Assembly (NCBI GenBank): GCA_913055885.1
Contig: CAJXLG010000005.1
Coordinates: forward strand, 1 to 35,710
Source: an uncultured Rhodospirillales bacterium
GTDB lineage: Bacteria; Pseudomonadota; Alphaproteobacteria; Rhodospirillales; CAJXLG01
DNA: 35,710 nucleotides
Reading direction: 5' to 3'
Shown: piece by piece, positions 7,652-17,141 of the stretch
How the letters are laid out: every line of letters starts with the position of its first letter
Position numbering within the stretch: the first letter of the stretch is position 1
Notes under the pieces: model-generated
Told to the model about the DNA's origin: nothing
Seen by the model: only the letters and a program-made list of their open reading frames with translations
The model's database searches: none
Program-made: the position numbers and the translations under genes

Positions 7652-8613
7652 TGTTCCCGGTCTTCAGCGCCCTCGCGGACCTTGCCACCCACGACGTCCT
7701 CGGGCTGGCCGCGGGCACCCGCGCCGCCGATGCCGTGCACTTTTTCGTCATGGACACGGCCAAGATCTTCGTGCTGCTGGTGGCGGTGGTCTTCCTGGTC
7801 GGGCTTTTCCGCAGCCTGCTGACGCCGGAGCGGGTGCGCGACTACCTGCGCGACAAGCGACGCGGCCTGACCTACGGCCTCGCCGTGGGCCTGGGGGCGG
7901 TGACGCCCTTCTGTTCGTGTTCGTCGGTGCCGCTGTTCATCGGCTTCGTGAACGCCGGCGTGCCCGTGGGGGCCACCATGGCCTTCCTGGTGGCCTCGCC
8001 CATGATCAACGAGGTGGCCGTGGTGGTGCTCATCTCCGTGGTGGGGTGGGAGCTGACGGTCCTGTACGTGGCCACCGGCCTGGCCGTGGGTGTCCTGGGC
8101 GGCTGGCTGACGGACCGACTCGGCTTCGAGCGCTACATCGAATCCTTCGTCTGGCAGATCCGTGCCGGCGAGGCGCCGCAGGCGTCCGCCGGAAGCGGCG
8201 CGGGCGCGCGCGTGCGTTTCGCCGCCGGGGAAGTGCGCCAGATCGTGGGCCGCATCTGGCCCTATGTGCTGGCCGGCATCGCCGTGGGGGCGGTGCTGCA
8301 CGGCTTTGTGCCGCAGAGCTTCTTCGCCCGCTACGCCGGGGCGGACAACATCCTGGCCGTCCCCTTCGCGGTGCTCGCCGGCATCCCCCTCTACGCCAAC
8401 GCCACGGGCGTCATTCCGGTGGTGGAGGCCCTGCTGGGCAAGGGTGTCCCGGTGGGCACGTCGCTCGTCCTCATGATGAGCGTGGTGGCCATTTCCGTGC
8501 CCGAGTTCGTCATCCTGCGCCAGGTCATCACCGTGCGCGGCCTGGCCTGGTTCGCCGGTTTCCTGGCGGCCGGCTTCATCGCCATCGGCTATGCCTTCAA
8601 CGCCATCGTTTAG
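7651..8613 (+). CDS. arsP: ArsP-type permease (DUF318 family)
   Basis: This is a polytopic membrane protein of 320 aa in the ArsP_1/permease family, whose characterised members export trivalent organoarsenicals such as methylarsenite. Membrane segments are evident, for example residues 38-55, 74-85, 95-115 and several after 205. The family hallmark PFCSCSSVPLFIGF (Cys88 and Cys90 in CSCSS) is present, as is PLYANATGVIPVVEALL in the second half. ATG 7651 overlaps the arsR stop by one base. Its substrate is inferred from arsR and the family; some relatives have other or unknown cargo. Confidence 0.88.
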   Translation: MFPVFSALADLATHDVLGLAAGTRAADAVHFFVMDTAKIFVLLVAVVFLVGLFRSLLTPERVRDYLRDKRRGLTYGLAVGLGAVTPFCSCSSVPLFIGFVNAGVPVGATMAFLVASPMINEVAVVVLISVVGWELTVLYVATGLAVGVLGGWLTDRLGFERYIESFVWQIRAGEAPQASAGSGAGARVRFAAGEVRQIVGRIWPYVLAGIAVGAVLHGFVPQSFFARYAGADNILAVPFAVLAGIPLYANATGVIPVVEALLGKGVPVGTSLVLMMSVVAISVPEFVILRQVITVRGLAWFAGFLAAGFIAIGYAFNAIV

Positions 8614-8642
8614 AGCGTTTTCCGACCGGATCGGAAAATGCT
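8614..8642. repeat. Inverted repeat just after the arsP stop codon, possibly a dispersed element
   Basis: TTTTCCGA (8618-8625) and TCGGAAAA (8631-8638) form a perfect 8-bp stem around CCGGA. After one G-T wobble the stem continues with AGC/GCT (8614-8616 and 8640-8642). The motif AGAGCGTTTTCCGA resembles intergenic repeats I recall from Alphaproteobacteria, but I could not check this. It sits between arsP and the thioredoxin gene and could be an mRNA processing or attenuation hairpin that sets the ratio of the two products. Confidence 0.6.
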
Positions 8643-8668
8643 TTGGTCCGGAAAAAGGAGACAGGGCC

Positions 8669-8902
8669 ATGAACATCAAGGTGCTCGGCAGCGGCTGCAG
8701 GAAGTGCCAGGCGGTGGCCGACCACATCCAGCGCAAGGTGGACGAGACGGGCGTCAATGCCAGCGTGGCAAAGGTCACGGACACGGCCGACATCATGGCC
8801 TACGGGGTCATGAACACCCCGGCCGTGGTGGTGGACGAGGCCGTGGTTCACGCCGGCAGCGCCCCGTCGGACAGGCAGATCGCCGAGTGGCTGGGCCGGT
8901 GA
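8669..8902 (+). CDS. Small thioredoxin-like protein of the MTH895/TM0996 family
   Basis: The 77 aa product has the fold signature [13 protein letters not shown] with the redox pair Cys10-Arg-Lys-Cys13, then the cis-proline segment [18 protein letters not shown] and a C-terminal helix. This family often sits beside ArsP/DUF318 permeases and ArsR regulators, as here, and probably supplies thiol reduction to the permease cysteines or to the arsenical. The start ATG 8669 follows AAAAAGGAG (8652-8660) at good distance; in-frame sequence upstream lies in the hairpin leader and is not coding. Function in the cassette is inferred from neighbours. Confidence 0.88.
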   Translation: MNIKVLGSGCRKCQAVADHIQRKVDETGVNASVAKVTDTADIMAYGVMNTPAVVVDEAVVHAGSAPSDRQIAEWLGR

Positions 8903-8910
8903 CCGCCGGT

Positions 8911-8944
8911 CTAGCCCGGATTTTGCACGGACTCGACGGGCTAG
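8911..8944. repeat. Hairpin and dispersed 20-bp repeat between convergent genes
   Basis: CTAGCCCG (8911-8918) and CGGGCTAG (8937-8944) are perfect 8-bp arms around an 18-base loop. The right arm includes the stop codon of the cytochrome gene. The left 20 bp (8911-8930) recur with 17 of 20 matches at 30726-30745, 23 bp after the icd stop codon. No T-run follows on either strand, so it is not a classic terminator, though it may end transcripts from both sides. It may be a remnant of a mobile or MITE-like element; this is inference. Confidence 0.6.
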
Positions 8945-9423
8945 CGGCCCATCCCCATCCCCATGCTGGTCCCGGGGCCGCCGTGCCGGGGCCCGTGCCC
9001 CATGCCGCGATGGCGGGGCATGGGGCGGGCCTCGTAACGCGTCCACAGCCACGCCGCCACGGCGCGCACGTCCGCTTTGTCCAGTTGGGGCGCGATTTGC
9101 GACAGCGGCGGCATGACGCCGAACCGCCGCACCGCCGGCCGGGCCAGGGCCCTGTCGCCGGCGGGGTTCAGGGTGAAATCCACCACATGGCGGATGAAGG
9201 CCCGCCGGCTGCCCAGCCGGCGCTTGAGCATGCCGGCCAGCCTGTTCATGGGCGGCCCGTTGAGGGTGGTCTCCGGATTGCGCATCTGCCGTGGCGTCAG
9301 GTTCGCCTTGTGGCAGGTGGCGCACACCTGCCGGAAGACCGTTTCGCCGTGGTTGTCGGCGCTGGCGGTGGGGGCGGCGGCCAGGACGGCGGCCGCGGCG
9401 GCCGGGAACAGGGCTCGCTTCAT
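8941..9423 (-). CDS. Monoheme c-type cytochrome with Met/His/Gly-rich tail
   Basis: The 160 aa product has a Sec signal peptide (residues 1 to about 22, ending PTASA) and a heme c site CATCH (Cys34, Cys37, His38). A likely axial Met104 lies in FGVMPPLS. It should be a periplasmic electron carrier of the class I cytochrome c type. The last 30 residues are rich in Met, His and Gly (GMGHG, SMGMGMG), which might bind copper. It is convergent with the arsR cassette and divergent from hslV, so it appears monocistronic. Its partner is not evident from the neighbours. Confidence 0.85.
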   Translation of the reverse strand: MKRALFPAAAAAVLAAAPTASADNHGETVFRQVCATCHKANLTPRQMRNPETTLNGPPMNRLAGMLKRRLGSRRAFIRHVVDFTLNPAGDRALARPAVRRFGVMPPLSQIAPQLDKADVRAVAAWLWTRYEARPMPRHRGMGHGPRHGGPGTSMGMGMGR

Positions 9424-9564
9424 GGGGCACCTCGAGGGACGGGAAGCCAGGAGGCCATGCTAACCCCGCCGGGCGCGTTCGTCACGGGCGCCGCCTTTCC
9501 CGGCCCGGCGCGAAGTGCTACAGTCCGCGCCCCGATTCATCCCAAGGCAGGAAACCCTGACAGC

Positions 9565-10106
9565 ATGAGCCATTCGCCCGAAGAGCAGCACGGCACAACC
9601 ATCCTGGCGCTGCGCCGGAACGGCACGCCCGTCATTGCCGGGGACGGCCAGGTGACCCTGGGCTACACGGTCATGAAGGCCAACGCCCGCAAGGTGCGCC
9701 GGCTGGCCAACGGGTCCGTCATCTGCGGCTTCGCCGGGGCCACGGCGGACGCCTTCACGCTGTTCGAACGCCTGGAGGGCAAGCTGGAAAAGCACCCCGG
9801 GCAGCTCACGCGGGCCTGCGTGGAGCTGGCCAAGGACTGGCGCACGGACCGCTATCTGCGCCGGCTGGAGGCCATGATGGCCGTGGTGGACCGGGAAACC
9901 TCCCTGGTTCTCACCGGAACGGGCGACGTCCTGGAACCCGAGGACGGCCTCATCGGTCTGGGTTCCGGCGGCGCCTACGCCCAGGCCGCCGCGCGCGCCC
10001 TCATGGACAACACCGACCTGGACCCCGAGACCATCGCCCGCCGGGCCATGGAAATCGCCGCGGGCATCTGCGTATACACCAACGCCGAACTGGTGGTGGA
10101 CAGCCT

Positions 10107-10110
<4 letters not shown>
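9565..10110 (+). CDS. hslV: ATP-dependent protease subunit HslV
   Basis: HslV is the proteolytic core of the HslUV (ClpYQ) protease. The 181 aa product contains [25 protein letters not shown], where the first Thr after HG (Thr11) should be the N-terminal nucleophile after removal of a short propeptide. Further family blocks are [12 protein letters not shown] (with the catalytic-site lysine) and [16 protein letters not shown]. The start ATG 9565 gives the short leader typical of alphaproteobacterial HslV. The stop overlaps hslU by four bases (ATGA). The 140-bp gap upstream has only a weak promoter candidate (TTTCCC 9496-9501, TACAGT 9519-9524), and no heat-shock box is obvious. Confidence 0.97.
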
Positions 10111-11420
<1,310 letters not shown>

Positions 11421-11448
11421 TGGGGCGGGGAACCCGGTTTCCCGGATC

Positions 11449-12411
11449 ATGACCACACCCAACTATCCGCACGACAAGCTGTTCCGCGCCCTTCTGGACG
11501 ATCCGGAACGGGCGCGGAGCCTGCTCCGGGACCACCTGCCGCCGACCGTCGTGGCGGAGCTGGCCGATACACCGCCCGAGCCCGTCGAGGGAAACTTCGT
11601 GGACGCCGCCCTGCAGGGCAGCCAGAGCGATCGGCTTTTCCAGGTTTCCCTCAAAACGGGCGGGACAGCCTACATCTATACCCTCCTTGAGCACAAAAGT
11701 ACCCCGGACCCGCGAACGCCCGTCCAGTTGCTCGGGTACATGGCTCGGATATGGGAAAGACACCTGAGCGAAACGCAAGGAACCCCGGCGCACCTTCCCG
11801 CCATCCTTCCGGTGGTGATGTACCACGGCCGTGCGCCGTGGACCGTGCCCATGTCGGTGATGGACTGGCTGGACGCGCCGGCGGCGATCCTGGAGCAGAT
11901 ACGGGATTTCCGCTATATCCTGCGCGATCTTGGCCCGGTGGAAGATGCCGACTTGGCACGCGACCGCGCCGTGCGTGCCGTTCTGGCCGCCCTCAAGCAC
12001 GCTTTCGAGCAGGACGTCAGCATCGAGACGCTCACACGGGTCTTGTCCGACCTGCCCGATGGCGCCACCCTTGAACATCAGGTGATTACGTACATCCTCC
12101 ATGTTTACGATGTGCCCAGGACTTGGCTGGAAGAGGCAGCCAGCCGGGCGAAACCGGATCAAGAGGAAAGGGTCATGGCGACCATTGCCGAACAGTACAA
12201 GGATGAAGGCCGGGCCGAAGGCCGGGCCGAAGAGCGTGCCGAGGCCGTTCTGCGCATTCTTTGGGGCCGTTTCGGCGACGTGGAAACCCGACTCGCTCAG
12301 CACGTGCGGGGCGCCGACCTGGACGCCCTGGATGCCATGCTGGACCGGGCGCTGACGGTGGACCGACCCGAGGACGTCGTGGGGAGCTCGGCCCCCCGAA
12401 AGGATCAGTGA
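11449..12411 (+). CDS. Rpn/YhgA-type PD-(D/E)XK nuclease (transposase_31-like)
   Basis: The 320 aa product matches the Rpn (recombination-promoting nuclease) family: PHDKLFRALLDDPERARSLLRDHLP, FVDAALQGSQSDRLFQVSL, IYTLLEHKSTPDPRTPVQLL, and LPAILPVVMYHGRAPW. The Asp in QSD and the Glu and Lys in EHK fit a PD-(D/E)XK active site; many relatives have EHQ there. The C-terminal part has the charged repeat typical of the family (GRAEGRAEERAEA, about residues 253-265). E. coli RpnA promotes RecA-independent recombination. It lies between hslU and dapB, in DNA somewhat less GC-rich than its neighbours, which hints at acquisition. The start ATG 11449 is 28 bp after hslU. Confidence 0.85.
   Translation: MTTPNYPHDKLFRALLDDPERARSLLRDHLPPTVVAELADTPPEPVEGNFVDAALQGSQSDRLFQVSLKTGGTAYIYTLLEHKSTPDPRTPVQLLGYMARIWERHLSETQGTPAHLPAILPVVMYHGRAPWTVPMSVMDWLDAPAAILEQIRDFRYILRDLGPVEDADLARDRAVRAVLAALKHAFEQDVSIETLTRVLSDLPDGATLEHQVITYILHVYDVPRTWLEEAASRAKPDQEERVMATIAEQYKDEGRAEGRAEERAEAVLRILWGRFGDVETRLAQHVRGADLDALDAMLDRALTVDRPEDVVGSSAPRKDQ
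12205..12240 (+). repeat. 12-bp tandem repeat inside the rpn-like gene
   Basis: GAAGGCCGGGCC occurs twice in exact tandem (12205-12216, 12217-12228), followed by a degenerate third copy (12229-12240). It encodes EGRA, EGRA, EERA. In-frame 12-bp units can expand or contract without a frameshift, which fits the variable C-terminal tails seen in this family. Confidence 0.8.
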
Positions 12412-12421
12412 AAAAGGAACG

Positions 12422-13231
12422 ATGACCTTGAAGATCGGAATCATGGGCTGCGCCGGCCGCATGGGCCGCGCCCTGGTGCGCACGGTGCTGGAAACGGAGG
12501 GCCGCGGCCTGTCGGGCGGCTGCGACATCGCGGAAAGCGGCGTCGTCGGGCAGGACGTGGCGGAACAGGCGGGTGCGCCGGCCGTCGGCGAGGCCGTCAC
12601 CGACGACCCCGCCGCCGTCATCGGCGTTTCCGATGCCGTCATCGACTTTTCGGGCCCGGACGCCACGGCCCGCCACGCCGCCCTGGCGCGGGACCACGGC
12701 ACGGCGCTGGTCATCGGGACCACGGGGCTGGGCGAGGCGCAACAGGCGGAAGTGGACGCTGCGGCGAAACACGTGCCCGTGGTCCAGGCGCCCAACATGA
12801 GCCTGGGCGTGAATCTGCTCCTGGCGCTGGTGGAGCAGGTGGCCACCGCCCTCGATCCGTCGTGGGACGTGGAGATCACGGAGATGCACCACCGCCACAA
12901 GAAGGACGCCCCGTCGGGCACGGCCCTGGCCCTGGGCCGCGCCGCCGCCAGCGGGCGCGGCGTGGACCTGGACGCCGTGGCCGATCGCGTGCGCGACGGC
13001 CACACCGGGCCGCGCGTGCCGGGCGCCATCGGCTTTGCCACCCTGCGCGGCGGCGACGTGGTGGGCGAGCACAGCGTCACCTTTGCCGGGGAGGGCGAGC
13101 GCGTGGAGATCGGCCACAAGGCGGGCTCGCGCGACATCTTCGCGCGCGGCGCCGTCAAGGCGGCGGGCTGGACGGCGGGCCGCGCGCCGGGCCTGTACGG
13201 CATGCGCGACGTGCTCGGCCTGAACGGCTGA
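12422..13231 (+). CDS. dapB: 4-hydroxy-tetrahydrodipicolinate reductase
   Basis: DapB reduces HTPA with NAD(P)H in the diaminopimelate/lysine pathway, supplying peptidoglycan and lysine. The 269 aa product has the dinucleotide-binding start KIGIMGCAGRMGRALV (GxxGRMG), VIDFSGPDATARHA, VIGTTGL, and the catalytic signature EMHHRHKKDAPSGTAL (about residues 156-171) containing the histidine pair and lysine. It ends GLYGMRDVLGL, as in the family. The ribosome site AAAAAGGA precedes ATG 12422. It lies 10 bp after the nuclease gene and 18 bp before ubiD, so transcription may run across all three. Confidence 0.97.
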   Translation: MTLKIGIMGCAGRMGRALVRTVLETEGRGLSGGCDIAESGVVGQDVAEQAGAPAVGEAVTDDPAAVIGVSDAVIDFSGPDATARHAALARDHGTALVIGTTGLGEAQQAEVDAAAKHVPVVQAPNMSLGVNLLLALVEQVATALDPSWDVEITEMHHRHKKDAPSGTALALGRAAASGRGVDLDAVADRVRDGHTGPRVPGAIGFATLRGGDVVGEHSVTFAGEGERVEIGHKAGSRDIFARGAVKAAGWTAGRAPGLYGMRDVLGLNG

Positions 13232-13249
13232 CGGGGGCGGGTCGGGGCC

Positions 13250-14770
13250 ATGTCCTACGCCTCCCTGCGCGACTTCATGGCGCGCCTGGAGCACGACGGC
13301 GAGCTCGTGCGGGTGACGGAGCCCGTTTCCACCCACCTGGAAATGACGGAGATCCAGACCCGCCTGCTCAACGAGGGCGGCCCGGCCGTGCTCTTCGAGA
13401 CGCCCACGGACGCCGCGGGCCACACTGGCACCATGCCCGTGCTCGCCAACCTCTTCGGCACGGTGGCGCGCGTCGCCCGGGGCATGGACCGCACGCCGGA
13501 CCAGCTCCGCGAGGTGGGCGAGATGCTGGCCTTCCTGCGCCAGCCGGAGCCGCCCGGGGGCTGGCGCGAGGCGTGGAACATGCTGCCCCTGCTGCGCTCC
13601 GTCATGGCCATGAAGCCGCGCACCGTGTCGCGGCCGCCCTGTCAGCAGGTGGTGTGGACGGGCGGCGACATCGACCTCAACCGCCTGCCCGTGCAGACCT
13701 GCTGGCCGGGGGAGCCGGCGCCCCTCATCACGTGGCCGCTGGTCATCAGTCAGGGCCCCGGCGACGACAGGCGCGATGCCCCCAACCTGGGGGTCTACCG
13801 CATGCAGGTGACGGGCCCGGACACCACCCTCATGCGCTGGCTGCACCATCGCGGCGGGGCGCAGCAGTTCGCCCGCTGGCGCGAGCAGCGCCCGGGGGAG
13901 CCCATGCCCGTGGCCGTGGCCATCGGCGCCGATCCCGCCACCATCCTGGGCGCCGTCACGCCGGTTCCCGACACCCTGTCGGAATACCAGTTCGCCGGCC
14001 TGCTGCGCGGACGCAAGGCGGAGCTTGCCGACTGCCGCACCGTGCCGTTGCGTGTGCCGGCGCAGGCGGAAATCGTCCTGGAAGGCCACGTCATGCCCGA
14101 CGAATGGGGCGACGAGGGACCCTACGGCGACCACACGGGCTATTACAACGCGGTGGAAAGCTTCCCGGTGTTCCGGGTCTCGGCCGTGACCATGCGCCGC
14201 GATCCCGTGTATCTCTCCACCTTCACGGGGCGGCCGCCGGACGAGCCCAGCGTTCTGGGCGAGGCCCTCAACGAGGTCTTCCTGCCGCTCCTGGTGCAGC
14301 AGTTCCCGGAAATCCAGGACTTCTGGCTGCCGCCCGAGGGTTGCTCCTACCGCATCGCCGTGGTGCGCATGAACAAGGCCTATCCCGGCCACGCGCGGCG
14401 CATCCTCATGGGCGTGTGGTCCTACCTGCGCCAGTTTGTCTACACCAAGCTGGTGATCGTGGTGGATTCGGACATCGACGCACGTGACTGGAAGGACGTC
14501 ATGTGGGCCGTGAGCACCCGCATGGACCCCGCCCGCGACACCGTCACCCTGGAGAACACCCCCATCGATTACCTGGATTTCGCTTCGCCCGAGGCGGGCC
14601 TGGGTGGCAAGATGGGCCTGGACGCCACCACCAAGCTGCCCCCCGAGACGAAGCGCGAGTGGGGCGAGGCCATCCGCATGACGCGCGACGTGGTGGACCG
14701 GGTGTCGGAAAAGTGGGACCGTCTCGGGCTGCCCGGCAGCGGCGCCCCCATCTGGAAGGACCCGAAATGA
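13250..14770 (+). CDS. ubiD: UbiD-family prenylated-FMN decarboxylase
   Basis: The 506 aa product is of UbiD type; the classical member decarboxylates 3-polyprenyl-4-hydroxybenzoate in ubiquinone synthesis. It has [18 protein letters not shown] at the start, [20 protein letters not shown] with a following HRGG (prFMN and metal-binding region), and the block [20 protein letters not shown] holding the conserved acid residues. The C-terminal part has GVWSYLRQF and [15 protein letters not shown]. No ubiX-type flavin prenyltransferase is adjacent. Specificity for the ubiquinone precursor is inferred from its housekeeping context; related decarboxylases act on other aromatic acids. The ATG of pmbA overlaps its stop by four bases. 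Confidence 0.92.
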   Translation: MSYASLRDFMARLEHDGELVRVTEPVSTHLEMTEIQTRLLNEGGPAVLFETPTDAAGHTGTMPVLANLFGTVARVARGMDRTPDQLREVGEMLAFLRQPEPPGGWREAWNMLPLLRSVMAMKPRTVSRPPCQQVVWTGGDIDLNRLPVQTCWPGEPAPLITWPLVISQGPGDDRRDAPNLGVYRMQVTGPDTTLMRWLHHRGGAQQFARWREQRPGEPMPVAVAIGADPATILGAVTPVPDTLSEYQFAGLLRGRKAELADCRTVPLRVPAQAEIVLEGHVMPDEWGDEGPYGDHTGYYNAVESFPVFRVSAVTMRRDPVYLSTFTGRPPDEPSVLGEALNEVFLPLLVQQFPEIQDFWLPPEGCSYRIAVVRMNKAYPGHARRILMGVWSYLRQFVYTKLVIVVDSDIDARDWKDVMWAVSTRMDPARDTVTLENTPIDYLDFASPEAGLGGKMGLDATTKLPPETKREWGEAIRMTRDVVDRVSEKWDRLGLPGSGAPIWKDPK

Positions 14771-16107
14771 GCGACGATTCCCTCGACCTCCTGGACGATC
14801 TCCTGGCCCGGGCGAAGGCGCGCGGCGCCGACGCCTGCGACGCCATGGCTGTGGACAGCACGTCGCTGTCCGTCAGCGAGCGCCTGGGCCGGCCCGAGCG
14901 CCTGGAGCGATCGGAAGGCGGCGACGTGGGCCTGCGCGTCTTCGTCGGCCGGCGCTCCGCCGTGGTCGCCACGGCCGACCGCTCGCCGGAAACCCTGGAC
15001 GGCCTGGTGGACCAGGCGCTCGCCATGGCGCGAGCCGTGCCGGAAGACCCCTACGGCGGCCTGGCCGATCCGGAGCGGCTGCACAGCGGCCCGCTGCCCG
15101 ACCTGGCCATCTGCGACACCACGGAGCCCACGCCCGAGGATCTGGTGGACCGGGCGCGGCGCTGCGAATCGGCGGCGCGCGCCGTGGAAGGCGTCACCAA
15201 TTCAGAGGGCGCCGAGGCCGGCTGGAGCCGGGCCCGCATCGCCCTCGCCAACAGCAACGGCTTCGCCCACGCCTACGAACGCTCCGGCGCCAGCCTCTCG
15301 GCCGCCGTCATCGCGGGCGAGGGAACGGGCATGGAAACGGACTGGGAGGCCACAACGGCCACCCATCTGGCGGACCTGTGGTCGCCCGAATACGTCGGGC
15401 AACGCGCCGGCGAGCGTGCCGTGGCCCGCCTCAACCCGCAAAAGCCCGGCACGAAACAGGTGCCCGTGGTTTTCGAGCCGCGCGTGGCGCGCAGCCTGCT
15501 GGGCCATCTGTCGGGCGCCGTGAACGGCGCCAGCGTGGCGCGCGGCAGCAGCTTCCTCCAGGACCATCTCGGCGCGATGCTGTTCGCCCCCGGCGTGCGC
15601 GTGGTGGACGATCCCCTGCGCCGGCGCGGGCCGCGCTCCAGCCCCTTCGACGGCGAGGGCGTGGCGTCGCAGGCCCTCGACCTCATCGACGACGGCCGTC
15701 TGACCACATGGCTCCTGGACAGCCGCTCGGCCCGCCAGCTCGGCATGGCGACCACGGGCCGCGCCCGGCGCAGCCCGGGCGGCCAGCCGTCGCCCGGTGC
15801 CACCAACCTGTATCTGGGCCCGGGCGGGGCGACTCCGGAAGCCATCATCGGCGCCATTCCCGATGGCGTCTACGTCACCACCCTGTTCGGCCAGGGCGTG
15901 AACCCGGTGACGGGCGATTACAGCCGCGGCGCCACCGGATTCTGGATCGAGAACGGGCGGCTCACCCATCCCGTCACGGAAATGACCATCGCCGGCAACC
16001 TGAAAGACATGTTCGCCAACCTGACGCCGGCCGACGATCTGGAGCTGCGCTGGGGCACGGACGCCCCCACCGTGCGCATCGACGGCATGACGGTGGCGGG
16101 GAACTGA
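14767..16107 (+). CDS. pmbA: PmbA/TldE-type subunit of the TldD/TldE metalloprotease
   Basis: PmbA (TldE) forms a heterodimer with TldD that degrades peptides and matures some modified peptides. The 446 aa product fits the family: [24 protein letters not shown] (about 40-63), [52 protein letters not shown], and the C-terminal [16 protein letters not shown]. TldE lacks the zinc HExxxH site of TldD, and none is seen here. The start ATG 14767 gives an ATGA overlap with ubiD; in-frame sequence further upstream is inside ubiD and not coding. A tldD gene is not in the window. Confidence 0.93.
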   Translation: MSDDSLDLLDDLLARAKARGADACDAMAVDSTSLSVSERLGRPERLERSEGGDVGLRVFVGRRSAVVATADRSPETLDGLVDQALAMARAVPEDPYGGLADPERLHSGPLPDLAICDTTEPTPEDLVDRARRCESAARAVEGVTNSEGAEAGWSRARIALANSNGFAHAYERSGASLSAAVIAGEGTGMETDWEATTATHLADLWSPEYVGQRAGERAVARLNPQKPGTKQVPVVFEPRVARSLLGHLSGAVNGASVARGSSFLQDHLGAMLFAPGVRVVDDPLRRRGPRSSPFDGEGVASQALDLIDDGRLTTWLLDSRSARQLGMATTGRARRSPGGQPSPGATNLYLGPGGATPEAIIGAIPDGVYVTTLFGQGVNPVTGDYSRGATGFWIENGRLTHPVTEMTIAGNLKDMFANLTPADDLELRWGTDAPTVRIDGMTVAGN

Positions 16108-16127
16108 CGCCGGGATCGGGACGCGCC

Positions 16128-16901
16128 CTAACCGAAAACCTCGCGCAGGAGGTTTGTGGTCCGGGCGGCCGGCTGTTTCCGGATGCGGGCCTCTTCCTGC
16201 GCCAGCTTGTGGAAGATTCCCGTGATGGCGCCGTCCGTGGCGTGGTCCACCAGGCGGGCCTTGGCGTGATTGCCGAGCGCGGGCGCGAAGGGGATGCTGC
16301 CATAGCGTTCCGTGACGGAGCGGAAGGTCTTCATGGCGCCGGCCTCGGCCAGCTCGCGGTCGATGATCGGCCGGACGGTGTCCTTGAGGGCCGGCGTCAT
16401 GGTGCGCTGGAAATACCGGGTCGCGGCGTCGTCCGGACCGTCCAGGATCGCCTGTGCGTCGCTCATCCTCATCTCACCGATGGCGTCGAAAAAGATCTTC
16501 CGGGCGTGCGGGGCCGCGGCCTCGGCGGCGCGGTTCATGCGCGTTTCCAGGTCGTCCAGGAGTCCGGCCGCGCCGGCGCGTTCCAGCCACCGCTGCGCGT
16601 CGCGCAGGTAGCCGGGCAGGGGGATGTGGATGGCCGGATCGTCGAGGTAGCCGCCGGGCCGGCCGATGTGTTCGATCACCCGCTCCGTGCCCACCTTGAG
16701 GGCATCCTTCAGGCCCCGGACGACCTGTGCGGTGGAGAGGCCCTGCGTTTCGCCGTTGCCGCCGGCCGCGTCGCCCAGGCGTTCCAGCCCCTGCTCCAAC
16801 AGACCGGCCCGGCCGGCGGCGGCCCCCAGAGTGCCGACGCCAAGGGCCGTGCCGGCCGTCAGGACAAGGAAACCGCGGCGGGTGGGGCGGTGGGTCGTCA
16901 T
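16128..16901 (-). CDS. DUF4197 family exported protein
   Basis: The 257 aa product has an N-terminal twin-arginine-like leader (RRGFLVLTAGTALGVGTLGAAAG, with arginines at 8-9), so export by Tat is likely. The mature part matches DUF4197: STAQVVRGLKDALKVGTERVI, IHIPLPGYLRDAQRWL, MNRAAEAAAPHARKIFFDAI, MSDAQAILDGPDDAATRYF and a C-terminal helix region. No biochemical function is known to me for this domain. It is convergent with pmbA (20 bp between stops) and divergent from the binding-protein gene at 17142, with which it shares a 240-bp intergenic region. Confidence 0.87.
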   Translation of the reverse strand: MTTHRPTRRGFLVLTAGTALGVGTLGAAAGRAGLLEQGLERLGDAAGGNGETQGLSTAQVVRGLKDALKVGTERVIEHIGRPGGYLDDPAIHIPLPGYLRDAQRWLERAGAAGLLDDLETRMNRAAEAAAPHARKIFFDAIGEMRMSDAQAILDGPDDAATRYFQRTMTPALKDTVRPIIDRELAEAGAMKTFRSVTERYGSIPFAPALGNHAKARLVDHATDGAITGIFHKLAQEEARIRKQPAARTTNLLREVFG

Positions 16902-17039
16902 GGCAAGGAGGCTCCCGGTCGATGGCGGGCGCGTGGTGCCGGGAGGGATGGCGCCGAGCCCGCCTCCCGGCCCAACACCCGGTCCGGGATTTTGTACCTC
17001 CGCGGCGCCCCTTGTCCACCTGCCCGGAAATAAGGTTCG

Positions 17040-17113
17040 GTCAAACAGGGTCCTGGAGGCCTGCCGTCCTGTCGGTTATACTTTCCGCGGACCATCCTTC
17101 CGCCCTGTTTGAC
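17040..17113 (+). promoter_or_regulatory. Promoter flanked by an 11-bp inverted repeat
   Basis: GTCAAACAGGG (17040-17050) and CCCTGTTTGAC (17103-17113) are perfect inverted copies whose centres are 63 bp apart, close to six helical turns. Between them lies TATACT (17077-17082), a good -10 box with only a poor -35 (TGGAGG 17054-17059). The arrangement suggests control of the binding-protein gene by a regulator bound at both sites, perhaps with DNA looping, the upstream copy lying near the activator position. The rest of the 16902-17141 gap shows nothing else I can support. Confidence 0.55.
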
Positions 17114-17141
17114 GTTGCGCTCCGTCGGAAAGGCAAAAACC

